NCBI GenBank assembly: GCA_021234155.1
Contig: JAJEKV010000102.1
Span: forward strand, 372,001-436,000
Reading direction: 5' to 3'
Source: Isoetes taiwanensis
Taxonomy: Eukaryota; Streptophyta; Lycopodiopsida; Isoetales; Isoetaceae
DNA: 64,000 bases
Shown piece after piece: positions 1 to 10,144 of the stretch. Under the pieces are notes generated by a model that made no database searches, was not told where the DNA came from, and saw only the letters and a list, made by a program, of their open reading frames with translations. Position numbers and translations under genes: made by a program. Each line of letters opens with the position of its first letter. The first letter of the stretch is position 1.

Positions 1-460
1 TAAGTCAATTTTGAGAATACCCTTGCTCCTTGGAGCTGGTCCATTAAATCATCTCGCCCTTGGCAATGCATACTTATTCTTTATCGTCGCTTGTTGAGTC
101 GGGCGATAGTCTATGCACATTCTTAAGCTCCCATCTTTCTTCTTCACAAAGAGTATAGGTGCTCCAAAAGGAGACACACTTGCTCTAATAAACCCAAGCT
201 CAAGCAATTCCTGGAGCTGCTTCTTGAGCTCTATCAATTTTGGGGTGCTCATTCTGTAAGGCGCCTTATTGCTGGTAGGCTTAGCATCTGGAGCTAATGT
301 GATCTCACATTCTACACCCCTATAAGGTGGTAGCTGCCGGATTTCATCCGGGAATACATCCTTAAATTCTGAGATGAGCCTTGCTACTGGCTTGGGCAAC
401 TGGTTCCCCTTTTGGTCGCTTCCATCCTACTTATTGGGCTCAATTGCCTCTAACCTCAAA
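1..460 (-). pseudogene. Ty3/gypsy reverse transcriptase, N-terminal part (cut by window edge)
   Basis: This is the N-terminal section of a retrotransposon reverse transcriptase that would copy element RNA into DNA. The 399-49 frame carries the Ty3-type block 'FKDVFPDE', '[17 protein letters not shown]', '[20 protein letters not shown]' and '[11 protein letters not shown]', which is the conserved start of the gypsy RT domain. A frame change near 50 is followed by residues matching '[18 protein letters not shown]', the lead into catalytic motif A, and the window then ends. Upstream in the same frame a TAG codon near 431 interrupts the link to protease. RNase H and integrase would lie outside the window. 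It is in the same orientation and order as gag-protease at 699-2189. The stop and frameshift make this copy non-functional. Confidence 0.9.
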
Positions 461-549
461 ATGCAATCCACCTTATTTCTTTCTATACTTTTCCTTAGGT
501 GCTTCGAGGAAATACACTGCATAGAAGGAGCTGCCTTCTTACCTTTCAC

Positions 550-2300
550 TATGAATTTGGTGCCGTCATGGCGACTTCGTTGCGGTCACAATCAATCATG
601 GCTTTGGCTGGCTTCAAGAATTCCATGCCCACTATAAGGTCATACCTTCCAATTTCCATGACCTCTGCTCCCCATCGACCACTTACTTCCACTAAGGTCT
701 ATGTCGAACGTGATCCTCCTCCCCTTAGTGTAAAATAATGGCCGTTTGCCATAGCAACCGGCCTTGGCTTAGACTTCAATACCTTATTCTTCATTAGGGC
801 AGCTAGCCCGAGAGGCGGGTTATGAGAACTACCTGTGTCTATGAGGACTACATATGGGTTGCTATCTATGATCCCATCAGCCGGAATGACTGATGACTGA
901 TTTTCAATATCACCTGACTCAATGTTTGCACATATGTGGCACTCACCATCTATGAAGTCCTGGGCCTCATGCTGGTCGTCGTCCTCATCCGCTTCTGTTG
1001 GTGAATCCCAATCCATAAGCTCTGCCAAACCTGCCTGCATGACGAATGGGCAATCATGTGTTCGGTGCCCTGGCTGGAAGCACCTGAAACATAGCTTCTT
1101 CTCGATACACTCTTGTCTCTTCTCTTTCGTCAGACTGTCTAGAATACGCTTTAGCACACTGCCCCCTGATGCATTCTGCGGCTTACGGTCCCCAAAGGTC
1201 TTACCCTGAGCTCTTCCCTGCTGCTGGCCTCCTGATGGCGTAGCTGCTGATTGCTTACTCTGGTACTGCCCTGAAGCTTTACCCTTGAAGGCCGACTGCT
1301 TCTCTGCTGGGATTGATGGTGCTTCTTCCAAACTTATGGCTTTATCCTCGGCTTCTGCCACTGACTTTGGGTTGATTGTTCGGACTAGCCTTTTGATATT
1401 GCTGTTCAACCCTTCAATGTAGGTATCAACCGCTTGTCTTTCTGATACTCCGGGAACATGGAGCCTGAGCCGCATAAATTCCTCTGTATACTTTGCTACT
1501 GACAATGTACCCTGGTTCAACCTATAGAACTGCTGGATTTGCCTGCTAGTGTGCGATCTTGGCACATAGTGCTTGCGGAAAGCTTTGCTGAAGGTCTTAA
1601 ATCTGCAACTGTTCCTTTTGAGCTTGTTAGACTTTGCATAGCCTTTCCACCAGATTCTAGCTGCTCCTATCAAGTTTGCTGTAGCAACTTTCTTTATATC
1701 CTTGTCCTTCATGCTATAAGAGTTGCCAAATTCCTCCATTTCGTCAAGCCAGGCTTCTGCCTCCATACCTGACCTGTCCTTTCCTGAGAACTGACCCAAC
1801 TTCCTAGTCTTCCACACATTGCTCATAGCACTGTCAACCTTCTTCTGATAGTCATCTGCCTTCCTTGTCCTGGCTCTTACCTGTGAAGTGTCAGACTCAC
1901 TTTCTGAGCTAGAACTGTCTTGGGTGTGCGAAGTGTCTGATGAACTGGAGCTAGGTGGTGTTGAAGTCCTTCTGTTTCTCCTTTTCCTCTTCCTGTCCTT
2001 GACATTTCCCTGGTTGTCTTGCCCCTCCTGCTGTGGACCTTCCTCAATGCCTTGCTGAGGTAGTGGTGGAGGTGTAGGTGGTGCAGGTGCATATTCTTGG
2101 GCATTCATCAATGGGGTGGCCCAATGGATCAGCTGATGCATCTGATTCCTCATCTGGACGAGCCTTGCGTTGATTGCTTCCGGCGTCATTTCCTCGTTGT
2201 TGTCATCCTGATCACGTCCGAATAGGTTCCTGGATACCGACTGATGCTGTCGGCCCTGGCCTTGGGAACCTGAGCCGGTGTTCCTTGCTGCAAGGATTGA
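550..2300 (-). pseudogene. gag-pro: Ty3/gypsy Gag-protease polyprotein
   Basis: Gag forms the retrotransposon particle and the protease matures it. The main frame is 2189-699 (496 aa). In order it has a Pro/Gln-rich and Ser-rich basic leader, and a Retrotrans_gag domain at about residues 140-300 ('AEAWLDEMEEF', 'GAARIWWKGYAKS', 'FSKAFRKHYVP', 'YTEEFMRLRL'). A CCHC knuckle 'CFRCFQPGHRTHDC' follows near residue 365, and the aspartic protease motif 'VVLIDTGSSHN' near residue 450. A frameshift around 715-720 separates this from the rest of the protease ('GRYDLIVGMEFLKPAKAMIDCD', at about 690-570). The frame is open upstream of the first ATG to about 2300, where a 'TTGCAG' acceptor-like sequence occurs, so an upstream exon is possible. 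It is followed downstream by RT. Confidence 0.93.
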
Positions 2301-2474
2301 TCATCAATACTTGTTATTTGGTTTACACATCAATTATATCCGTTTACAATTAATTTATTGTTAGATACAAAAGAAATCACGTGAAAATTCCACTTACAAG
2401 TCAAGATCATAATAAGTCATTAATATATAGAAGTACATTTTATGAAATACATGATAATATCAAAAAGAGATTAT

Positions 2475-3176
2475 TCAATACAATTTACTTGAGGACAAGG
2501 CAAATTCTTCCGTCATCGATGCCGCTTCATGGACTTGAAGAAGCTTCTTGAGATGTAACCCTTTGCCGACATTCTGCAAGATCCTTGCGGCTGATCCTCC
2601 TTCAAGTGCTCTAGCCATCTGGGGTGCTGGGAGTTCGGGTGCCGTTGCTGCCACTACTGACAAATGTGCATCCCTGAGGTGGCCCCTGGCGAAGTCGAGG
2701 CAGTGAAGAGCTACTGACCTCTTGAAAAGGATGACATGGTCCGATGCGTGGTCTAGTCTGGCGTGCTGCCCAAAGCCAGAGAGGGCTATGAGGAGCGCAA
2801 CAGACTCTTCTCCTCTTGGGCTAAACTCCCTGTGGAATACTATCATCTGCCCTTGGCTAAGAGCTGGAAGATAGTATCGAAGCGCCTTGCCTTTACCCGT
2901 GATGTTGGACCCTGTGCCTCTTCTGCCAGCTGCTTCCCCATAGATGTCTATTGCTACAAGGTCTTCATGGTCCCTCCACATTGTGGTAGCGTTCTCCAAG
3001 TTGATGTTGGCATGTGCCTCACGCGAACTCCTGGAACGGACTGGTCGGCTAGAGCTTGGACCCCTTCCTGGCTTATACAATCTGCTTTGTATCTGCTGGA
3101 ACTCTTCCTCTGGGATGACAGGTTCTTGTTGTCGATAGATCTCCCTTATCTGCTGATAGGCTTCTATATCTGACAT
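2475..3176 (-). CDS. Unassigned ORF upstream of gag in the LTR element
   Basis: I do not recognise this 233-aa protein. It begins 'MSDIEAYQQIREIYRQQEPVIPEEEF', continues with a Ser/Arg-rich linker ('SSSRPVRSRSSREAHA'), then a more globular part ('GKGKALRYYLPALSQGQMIVFHREFSPRGEESVALLIALSGFGQHARLDHASDHVILFKRSVALHCLDFARGHL', quoted only as landmarks: RYYLPAL, FHREF, HVILFKRSVALHCLDFARG). It starts 21 bp after the stop of the preceding ORF and lies in the same orientation as gag. It may therefore be the second half of one split protein, or an accessory ORF of the element. Function is unknown. Confidence 0.5.
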   Translation of the reverse strand: MSDIEAYQQIREIYRQQEPVIPEEEFQQIQSRLYKPGRGPSSSRPVRSRSSREAHANINLENATTMWRDHEDLVAIDIYGEAAGRRGTGSNITGKGKALRYYLPALSQGQMIVFHREFSPRGEESVALLIALSGFGQHARLDHASDHVILFKRSVALHCLDFARGHLRDAHLSVVAATAPELPAPQMARALEGGSAARILQNVGKGLHLKKLLQVHEAASMTEEFALSSSKLY

Positions 3177-3197
3177 TGTCTGCCCGGCGTATGAGTG

Positions 3198-4060
3198 TCA
3201 CTCCGATAACTCCCTTGGAAATTCCTGGTAGGAGTAGTCGATGAAGTCACTGCCCTGCTCTTGTGCAATTAAGCCTAGGAGCTCGTCGATTCTGAGGCCT
3301 TCTTCTTGGCAATGGGGGAGGTTGAGGATGTCGTTAGCCAAGATGTACTCCTCGTCGTCGATGATCACTGGTGACATGGCTGTGATGCCAAGTGGTGGTT
3401 CGAAATCTCGCCTTAGTGTGCCTTTCCTTTGGCTATTTGCCTCTCCATCCTTGCTTGCTTCGCTCATTTCCCAACTTGGGTTCTCCTCCCCTTGTTGCTC
3501 GTAGTCTTGCTCAATCTGCAGCATGGGTGTTGCCGAGGTGGAACCGTAGTACTCGTACTCCGTGGACTCGATTTCGTGGATGCTGATCTGCTCCCTTTGG
3601 GTGTCGAGAGGTGCTAGATCTAAGGGCTGAATTGACGGCTCCCCTGGTTGGTTGACTGCCTTGTACTGCATGAACAAAGCTAAGGCGGCTTGGTTTGAGA
3701 GGTATCTGTGCCTATGATGCTTACAGGTCATGTAGTCTGGCATGCTTCTGGTTCTATCCCACACCTTATTCTTGGCCTTAGCTCCCCCACCTATGGCTTG
3801 GGTCAGAGAGTCTAAAGAAACCCATTTCCCTCCCCTAGGTGGCAAGCTAACTTCCCAGGGTAGTATCTGCTGGTCATATTGGCAAATGATGTCGGTGTAA
3901 TAGGGAGTCCTAGTCAATGTGGCGTGGAGATCAAAGAGGTGGTCGAAGACATGGAAAGCTTGGTCGGCAGGAAAATCACGGATGTGATTGGCGCCATCTG
4001 ATAAAGTGTGAGGGCACCATTGAGCAGAAAAGAGTATGAAAAATGGCTGATGAGGACAAG
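3198..4060 (-). CDS. Unassigned ORF with its own TATA box, between H3-like gene and gag
   Basis: The open frame covers 3917-3198 (239 aa). It begins on a non-ATG codon and remains open upstream to about 4060, with residues such as 'DFPADQAFHVFDHLFDLHATLTRTPYYTD', given here as two landmarks, AFHVFDHLFDLHA and TRTPYYTD. A compact conserved-looking part follows ('WEVSLPPRGGKWVSLDSL', 'CKHHRHRYLSNQAALALF'). The C-terminal half is acidic and rich in Glu/Ser/Tyr. The W-L-L-IG-W-C-H-R-Y-L-S spacing resembles a small DNA-binding or recognition domain, but I cannot name a family. A TATA box lies upstream at 4138-4131. The start codon is unresolved, and an ATG in another frame at 3996 precedes it. Same strand as the LTR, H3-like gene and gag. 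Confidence 0.5.
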
Positions 4061-4130
4061 CAAGAAGCTAGAAAATCGCCAAAAGGACTGAGAGCAATTT
4101 TGATGGTGGGAAAATGACAAATGAGGGCCC

Positions 4131-4138
4131 TTTTTATA
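4131..4138 (-). promoter_or_regulatory. TATA box (TATAAAAA)
   Basis: Minus-strand reading gives CCTATAAAAAGGGCCC, a strong plant TATA box. It sits about 200 bp upstream of the 3917-3198 frame and downstream of the H3-like gene. It suggests an internal promoter separate from the LTR; transcription from it is inferred. Confidence 0.55.
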
Positions 4139-4289
4139 GGCTAGGGGTGCCTCGGGTTCCGTGCACAAGGTTTCTTGATGTGGACGGACTTTGTTCAAAG
4201 GCTATGGATGTCCAAATGAGCTACCATGAAGTGCAATTCTAAGCAAAACAAAGCAAGAAACACTACATGGCAGGTTGCTGGGTCAAAAT

Positions 4290-4590
4290 TGGTCAAATTA
4301 GGCCAAAAAGGGCCGTCCGGGACGGTCCACGCGAACGGGCCTTCCGAAACTGTTGGAAAGGGCTTTGGCGCGGACCCACCCGGTTTCGCGATTTTTGAAG
4401 CAAATTTGACGAATTTTTGAGGTTGGAAAGATCCTAACATGACTAATTGATCAATTCTAGCCTAGCATGCAACTTTTCTTGAGCAAAACGGACACCTACA
4501 GGCGAAATAGGGACGGTCCGCGCGAACGGGCCTTCCGAAACTGTCGGAAAGGAGTTTGGCGCAGACCGATCCGGTTTCGCAATTTTTTGC
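4290..4590. repeat. Two copies of a GC-rich ~75-bp repeat, 191 bp apart
   Basis: A block beginning GGGACGGTCC, with GCGAACGGGCCTTCCGAAAC and then TTTGGCGC..GACC..CCGGTTTCGC, occurs at 4319-4397 and again at 4510-4582. Outside the block the sequence is AT-rich. The two copies differ by only a few substitutions. They lie between the end of the H3-like gene and the TATA box at 4131, so they could be upstream promoter repeats or element-internal repeats. Confidence 0.8.
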
Positions 4591-4726
4591 TCAGAAGAAA
4601 AATTTTTCTAATTAGGGGTAAATACAAAAAATTTTAGTACAATTTGACTTCTCTAACTACCTTTTAACATCAATTTTTCAAGACAAGAATTATATTATAC
4701 CAAAATTTTAGTTACAGGTACAAAAT

Positions 4727-5873
4727 TAGGAGGTTCTAGGGTACTCCTTGCGGATTCTCCGCGCCAAGTAGAGGTCCTTGGGCATTACGGTCACCCTCTT
4801 GGCGTGAATTGTGCATAAGTTGCCCTCCTCAAAAGTTGGGTCCTCTCGCCGGCTGCCACCGCAGGACCCGTGGTCGCCGAGATGTCACTCTATAGTCGGT
4901 GGATTTAACTCCTCGTGATAACTTCCATCGATCGCTTCGAAGGGAGCCTTCGACGATCGGAGATTAGTGCAACTGCTTTGGAAGTGCCTAATCTCCCGGA
5001 AAACGCAGCGCGGCGCGCGAATTAGGCCCATGGTGGACCTTCTTCGGCTTCGGACGTGCGGTGGTAACCCGGCTGGTCCTTCTTCGGTAGGCCGCCCTTG
5101 GCGTAGCGCTCCGTTACGCTTGCAATACCAATCGTTGTACCTCGTCCAGCGGCGAAGGTACTCTAGTATGCCTTCAGCGGCTTTGAATTCCACGATCCTC
5201 TCGGGCGCGAATGCTGCTTTCGCCCACCTTACCTTCTTGACTACCGCCGGTGGCAGGCCGCCGGGTAGGGTGGGCGTGCGTTGGGGTCTGATGGCTCCCC
5301 AACGTCTTCCTCTTCCTCCTCCGCTTCCTCCTCCTGCTCCTCGTTGCCCCCGCCTCCTCCTTCCTCTTCCTCCTCATTTTGCTCCCGGGCCGAGGGTTCT
5401 TCAATCACTTACAGGTCCTTGAGGCTGTCGTTTCTTCTCTTCGTTCGCCGCTCCTTCTCGAGCAGCTCCCTCAACCTCTTCTTTCTTGCTGCCGTTTCTT
5501 CTGGCCACTCTGCAACCTTCTCCTTGCCCTTTTTCTTTGGTGCCGAAGGGCCCGCCTCTTGAGTTTGGTGCTGGGGCTGCTTCTCCACCTGTTCTTCCAC
5601 CTGCTCCACCTCGGTGTCCGACGGAGGCCCAAAGTGACGGGACTCGCCGGTTCTCTGGGTGCCCGCCGACGAAGAGCTACCGCTGCTGCTAGGCGCCTCC
5701 TCCTCAGCGTCATGGAAGGTTTCATCGCTACTGCTGGAGGAAAAGGCCCCTTCCCCCGGCTTAGGTCGAAGGTGCTCAGGGATCTTCTTGACATGGCGAC
5801 CTGCTGCTAAGTGCGCCATCGAGAGCGTAGGTCGCTCGCCCGCCTTCCTGGCTGTCTGCTTCGTGCGTGCCAT
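4727..5873 (-). pseudogene. Histone H3-like protein with expanded N-terminal region, inside an LTR element
   Basis: The first ATG at 5873 starts MARTKQTARK: residues 2-10 are identical to the canonical histone H3 tail (R2, K4, R8, K9). Position 10 is Ala instead of Ser. 'GRHVKKIPEHLRPKPGEG' then resembles the H3 VKKPHRFRPG region. After that comes a long insert: Ser-rich, Glu-rich and Lys/Arg-rich ('RTKRRNDSLKDL'), one TAA at 5409-5411, and a poly-Glu run in the same frame to about 5245. A frame change leads to the 5193-4885 segment. This contains 'FREIRHFQSS' and 'KAPFEAI' (H3: LREIRKYQKS and KLPFQRL, helix alpha-N to alpha-1). The last part, 4833-4727, reads '[15 protein letters not shown]' and 'LARRIRKEY' then stop, matching the H3 C-terminus [24 protein letters not shown]. 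So both ends of H3 are present with about 200 extra residues between them. One stop and at least two frameshifts break this copy. It could alternatively be an independent H3-variant pseudogene. Confidence 0.85.
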
Positions 5874-5962
5874 ACTTAACGGTCTAGAAAACGGGTGACG
5901 TAAGGCTGATCAAGAGAGATAAGGTGGAGGAAACGTTTGGAGGGAAAATGAGGTGGCAAGAC

Positions 5963-5971
5963 TATTTAAAG
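5963..5971 (-). promoter_or_regulatory. TATA-like box upstream of H3-like gene
   Basis: Minus-strand CTTTAAATAGTC lies about 90 bp before the ATG of the H3-like frame and downstream of the LTR and PBS. The spacing fits a core promoter. Together with the second TATA at 4131 it suggests that the leader ORFs are transcribed from their own promoters. Confidence 0.4.
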
Positions 5972-6437
5972 AGGAGGGTCCCTGGGAATATTCTCCTACC
6001 ATTAATAGGCCTACTTATTAGCCCCCCTTATTAATTACACCAAAGTACCCTTATTATTAGCATATATTTAATTTCTAATATACATACTTAAATTCGTATT
6101 ATACCTTTAGAATTTCAAATTTCCTAATAGTTTGAAGTATTAATTATGGATTTGCGCCATTTTTCACTCGGGTCTCAGATTGGCATAGTTCTTTGACCCA
6201 TTTTAGGTGAAATTTGATGCAGGTGCATAATTTTTACTCCAATTTTACTAGAAGATGAATTTGACTCATTCATTTCTTCGTCTAATACTTAACCTAATTC
6301 CGGACCCACTACTTAGGAGAAAAAATTTTCCTCCCATTTTCAAGGTTCAATGGTGGAAATTTTTATTTCACACCCCTATAGGTTTGTTAGACTACTTTCA
6401 TGGTTATGGTTAGTGCTAGTTCCTGGTCAACCAAGAA

Positions 6438-6453
6438 CATCGCTCTGATACCA
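6438..6453 (-). other. Primer binding site (tRNA-iMet type)
   Basis: Minus strand TGGTATCAGAGCG begins one base after the LTR end (CGTCACA). TGGTATCAGAGC is the usual complement of the 3' end of plant initiator tRNA-Met used to prime minus-strand DNA. It fixes the direction of the element (minus) and the 3' border of this LTR. Confidence 0.9.
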
Positions 6454-6454
6454 T

Positions 6455-8076
6455 TGTGACGCTCCTCGCTAAAATATCGACCGTACCGCACACTCTAGTA
6501 GAAATTCCCGTCCGGCTCAACAACCACACAGGCCCTTCGTCTATCCCGCACACTGAGATGATCGCAGTGCGGGAAGGGGACAAAGGTGTCTTGCGCGCCC
6601 TTCCCCTATGGGCTCCTATCACAGCGGAAGCACAACATCGTCAGAACTAGCAAATAGCAATACCTCATACTACCCCGAAGGGTAGTCCATCAACATATCC
6701 ATAGATGCAAAGAACATGATCACATGCCATAAAACGTGAGAGCTCCTACCCGTGGCTCCGACACATAAGGAAGTCGACTGACAGGATAGGCCTCAAGATA
6801 GAGCAGACCGAGTCATAACAATGGCGGGGCTGGCATAAGACAATGGCTAGGGTTGACCACTCCATCCGCCCCCCTCATGTGCATACTTTGCGGATGGGCT
6901 GAATCGGGGCTCGCATGACTCTAACCTTCCGGATCATAATCCCATGGTATCACCCATGGGACTACTCCAGTTGCATCTCCCCCGGGTCCGTTGAGGTAGG
7001 AGGGGTTGCATCTCCCCTTCCCCGGTCTAGAGGCTCCACAGGCGGCTAGAGAATCGTGGCGACACATGATTAGAATGTGAACCCCCAAAACAAGAGCCAA
7101 GCCGACACTTGCAACTCTTGAGAGGCGGGCGACACCTTCTCCCGAGGAGGTGTCGGACCCATGCCGGCCCACACAGTGTGAGCCATAAGCCTAGCCTTGT
7201 GGGATCCCCAGAGCCCCCCTCGGGGGGATCCTCCCTCCATCTTGCCTCTAGCCCCGTTGTGTAGTCCTGAGTCACTCCATAGCCTCCATAGCCCGGTGGG
7301 TTCCTATGCACAGGCCGCAACTAATAGGAACTAAGGGATCTACGCTAGGAGCATACTACATATGGCCCTAGGTCTCTACCCCCCTTCCCAATACAAGAGG
7401 AGCAACATGATCAACCAAACATCACATACATCCCATCATGATCAATATCATATGAACATCTTAACCTAATCATACATATCTAACTAATAGTTAGGGTTCC
7501 TTGATTAGGGTTCAAGATGTTCAACAAAGGTTCTAGGGTGGCTCTATACTAGATACGAAATACTAACCCATCTGGAGTGCTAACTTCCAGATGAACTAAC
7601 ATGAACTCTACTCAACCTACCTCCTCCAGGCGCTTCCTCCCATCCACAGGCGTCTCCATGCTCCCTTGGCGTGGTTCAAGACTTGCTCCCTCAACGATCA
7701 TACACACCTTCCGTGGGCCGCTCCGAGGCTAGGCTATGATTTAACGGCGCCAAACGGGGTTTCGGGCACGTAGATGAGAGTTCAGGTGCTAGGTCAGGAA
7801 AAAAAGGGTCTAGGGTTAGGGTTAGAGCTAATATAGGTGTGGGTCCATTGGGATGCCAATGGCGGCACCACTAATTTGAGGCCGTGTGGCGGTTGCCCAA
7901 TAGGATGAGGCCATGTGGAAATGGGCCTTATCCTAAGGTTATCTAAGTTAAGTAATTAACTTAGATGTGCACCCCTTGCCACTTTCTAAGGCATACAAGG
8001 CTACCTAGGTAGACTTGTATGGTGACGGGTTCAGGAATATACGTATTTATAGCGTATATTCCCCTGGAACGTCACA
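6455..8076 (-). mobile_element. 5' LTR of the Ty3-type element
   Basis: The LTR is 1,622 bp. Minus strand begins TGTGACGTTCCAGGGG at 8076 and ends GAGGAGCGTCACA at 6455. The ends form a perfect 7-bp inverted repeat (TGTGACG/CGTCACA) with the canonical TG..CA. A PBS follows directly. Internally there is a GC-rich hairpin (CCCCCCTCGGGGGG near 7215) and a short run of TAGGGTTAGGGTTAG near 7812. The partner 3' LTR would lie left of the window. A diverged sequence at 10145-11055 on the opposite strand shares several blocks and the same CGTCACA terminus. No coding sequence is seen. Confidence 0.85.
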
Positions 8077-9640
8077 TTTAATGCTGTGATGAATAATAAA
8101 TCTAGATTGCGCCGAATTTGAATAACACTGGATAAGGCCTGCTAGACTGACATCTTTAAACTTTTAAGCAATTTGCATAATGCAACCTAAGCAATCAGTT
8201 CTATGTGACTGGAACAAAGTCGGATGAACTATATTATCTATCCAATGCAGGGGATGGAGAGAAGAAACATGGGCATTCTTCTGCCTAAAATAATGAAAAT
8301 GCTTCAGAATTAAATGATTCAAAACTACTTCCTGTATCAACAATCTGTGGCATTGAAAGTAGAAATACCTTCAAAACAAAAATGCAATATGCTGGCTATC
8401 CTTGACTCTTAGAAAATATGGAATTGTAAAGCTTTGTCAATGCTTTATTACCTCATGCAAACCTAAATTTGGATGAAACCCCTTGCAGCAAAATCTAATG
8501 CGAGAGCCTTATCTCATAAAAGCCTTATCTCTAAAACCTTGGCAAAGAAAATCTAATGCAAAGACAACTTATCTCTAAACCTTCAAGATTCCAAATCAAA
8601 TCAAGCATGAAAAAACCATAAAGCTCTAAGAAGCATAAAACCTACAATAGTCTAGTCCAATCAAAGAGAAGATTTTTGAGAAGTGGTGAAAATTTAAGAA
8701 AGCGAACAAACTTACATTGAGCTTTCACTTGTCCAACTCCAATTTCTCCAATATGTTTGACCCTGCACAATTCAACTAACCATAAAGATTGAAAGATTGA
8801 ATGATTGAAAAAATACTGGTTTTTGTGAGGTCCTGTTATAAAAGAAAATGCAAGACTCCAAAGAAATCATACCTCAAGTTTCATATTTGAGCAAAACTTC
8901 CAACCCAATGAGTTTCAACAAAGCCCGCTTCAAATGTCGTATGTGATCTGCAATAGCAAAATTGTCTTCAGCAGAGAACATAGTTACAAAGTTGCATGAG
9001 GATTCAACAAAAAAAGTAAGGCTTCACAGAAATTAAGAAGTCACTTGAAAAATTCATAAATAAATTCTTTTTCACTTAAGAAGATAATTATAAACAATAC
9101 TTACAGTTTCGAATCCAAATGCATCCATAGTAAAATCCTTCTTGGAACAGTTTGAATCTTAATCAAGGTTAAGAAAATCTTGCAGTAAAATGGAACAAAA
9201 TATTTGCAGTATCCCAATGTTGAAGGTACCATACATGAGCTTTAGGGTTTGAAGAACTTTCTACATGAAGCGACAATCCAGACCTTAACACATTTTGATC
9301 AGATCCTCACCTCACGACTTTGGCAATGCGGCATACAGAAATAGGCATGGGGTGATAATTCGGCATACAGAACTGTCTGTCTTGCAGCCATCCGGATAGC
9401 GGCAAAGGTCAAAGAGCTGCAGAAAATATTGTTACGCTTGCCCAAACCCCATTCTGGCAGGGCAGTGTTCCATCCCAAAAATCCTCTCAGCAAGACGCCG
9501 CCCTGTAGGGCAGAACTTCAAGCTAGGAACTGGCAAAGGAAACAACCAGACATGAGCTACTCCCCATCCATCTGGCTCGAAGGAAAACTCCACCAGAGAT
9601 TTGAGATCTTCTATCCTAGGCATCCACGGCATCGACGCTC
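8077..9640. other. Non-coding flank, no gene recognised
   Basis: AT-rich sequence with many A-runs and stops in all frames. I see no protein domain, tRNA or clear repeat. It lies between two LTRs of opposite orientation, so it is probably pre-insertion flank or older repeat debris. Confidence 0.5.
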
Positions 9641-10144
9641 ACTTAAATAATAAAGTGGGCAAGTAGGCAAGTGGGCCAAGTGGGGGCTACATCCACTTAC
9701 CCCACAAAGGGCAAGTGGCATGATCTCAAGGGTTGATGGAAATCCTAGCCCTAACTTATAGCCTGTATAAGGTATCCAAACCCTAACTTTCCATTTTCGT
9801 CCACAGCCTTCTAGGGATCCATTTCGCTTGCTCCAAGAGCCAATCTTGGCTCCCAAAGTCTATCTGAGCAGCCCAGCTCATCAGCTTTCCTTTCTGGCTT
9901 CATCTTCAAGCAGTTCCGCAACATGGACGCGTTCAGAGCAGGAGGAGCAAGCCAGGGATCAGGTATTTTGCCAATTCAATAGTCTAATCCGCCTCCCAGG
10001 CATAGAGTAAGTAGGTTTAGCCTATTGAATTGCCCATAGCAGCCATCTAGACCTCTAGATATCAAGCCATAACTAAAGAACCTAACTTCTGTGATTTAGA
10101 TTAAATCTTGTTCTTTAGTTCTTCTATGATATGTATGTAATGAT

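Noticed and set aside
5174-5810. Long frames on the opposite strand and other frames of the H3-like gene
   Set aside because: They are Ser/Pro/Leu-rich shadows of the low-complexity acidic and basic insert.
7797-7828. Interstitial telomere repeat
   Set aside because: Only two to three TAGGGTT units lie within an LTR; too short to call.
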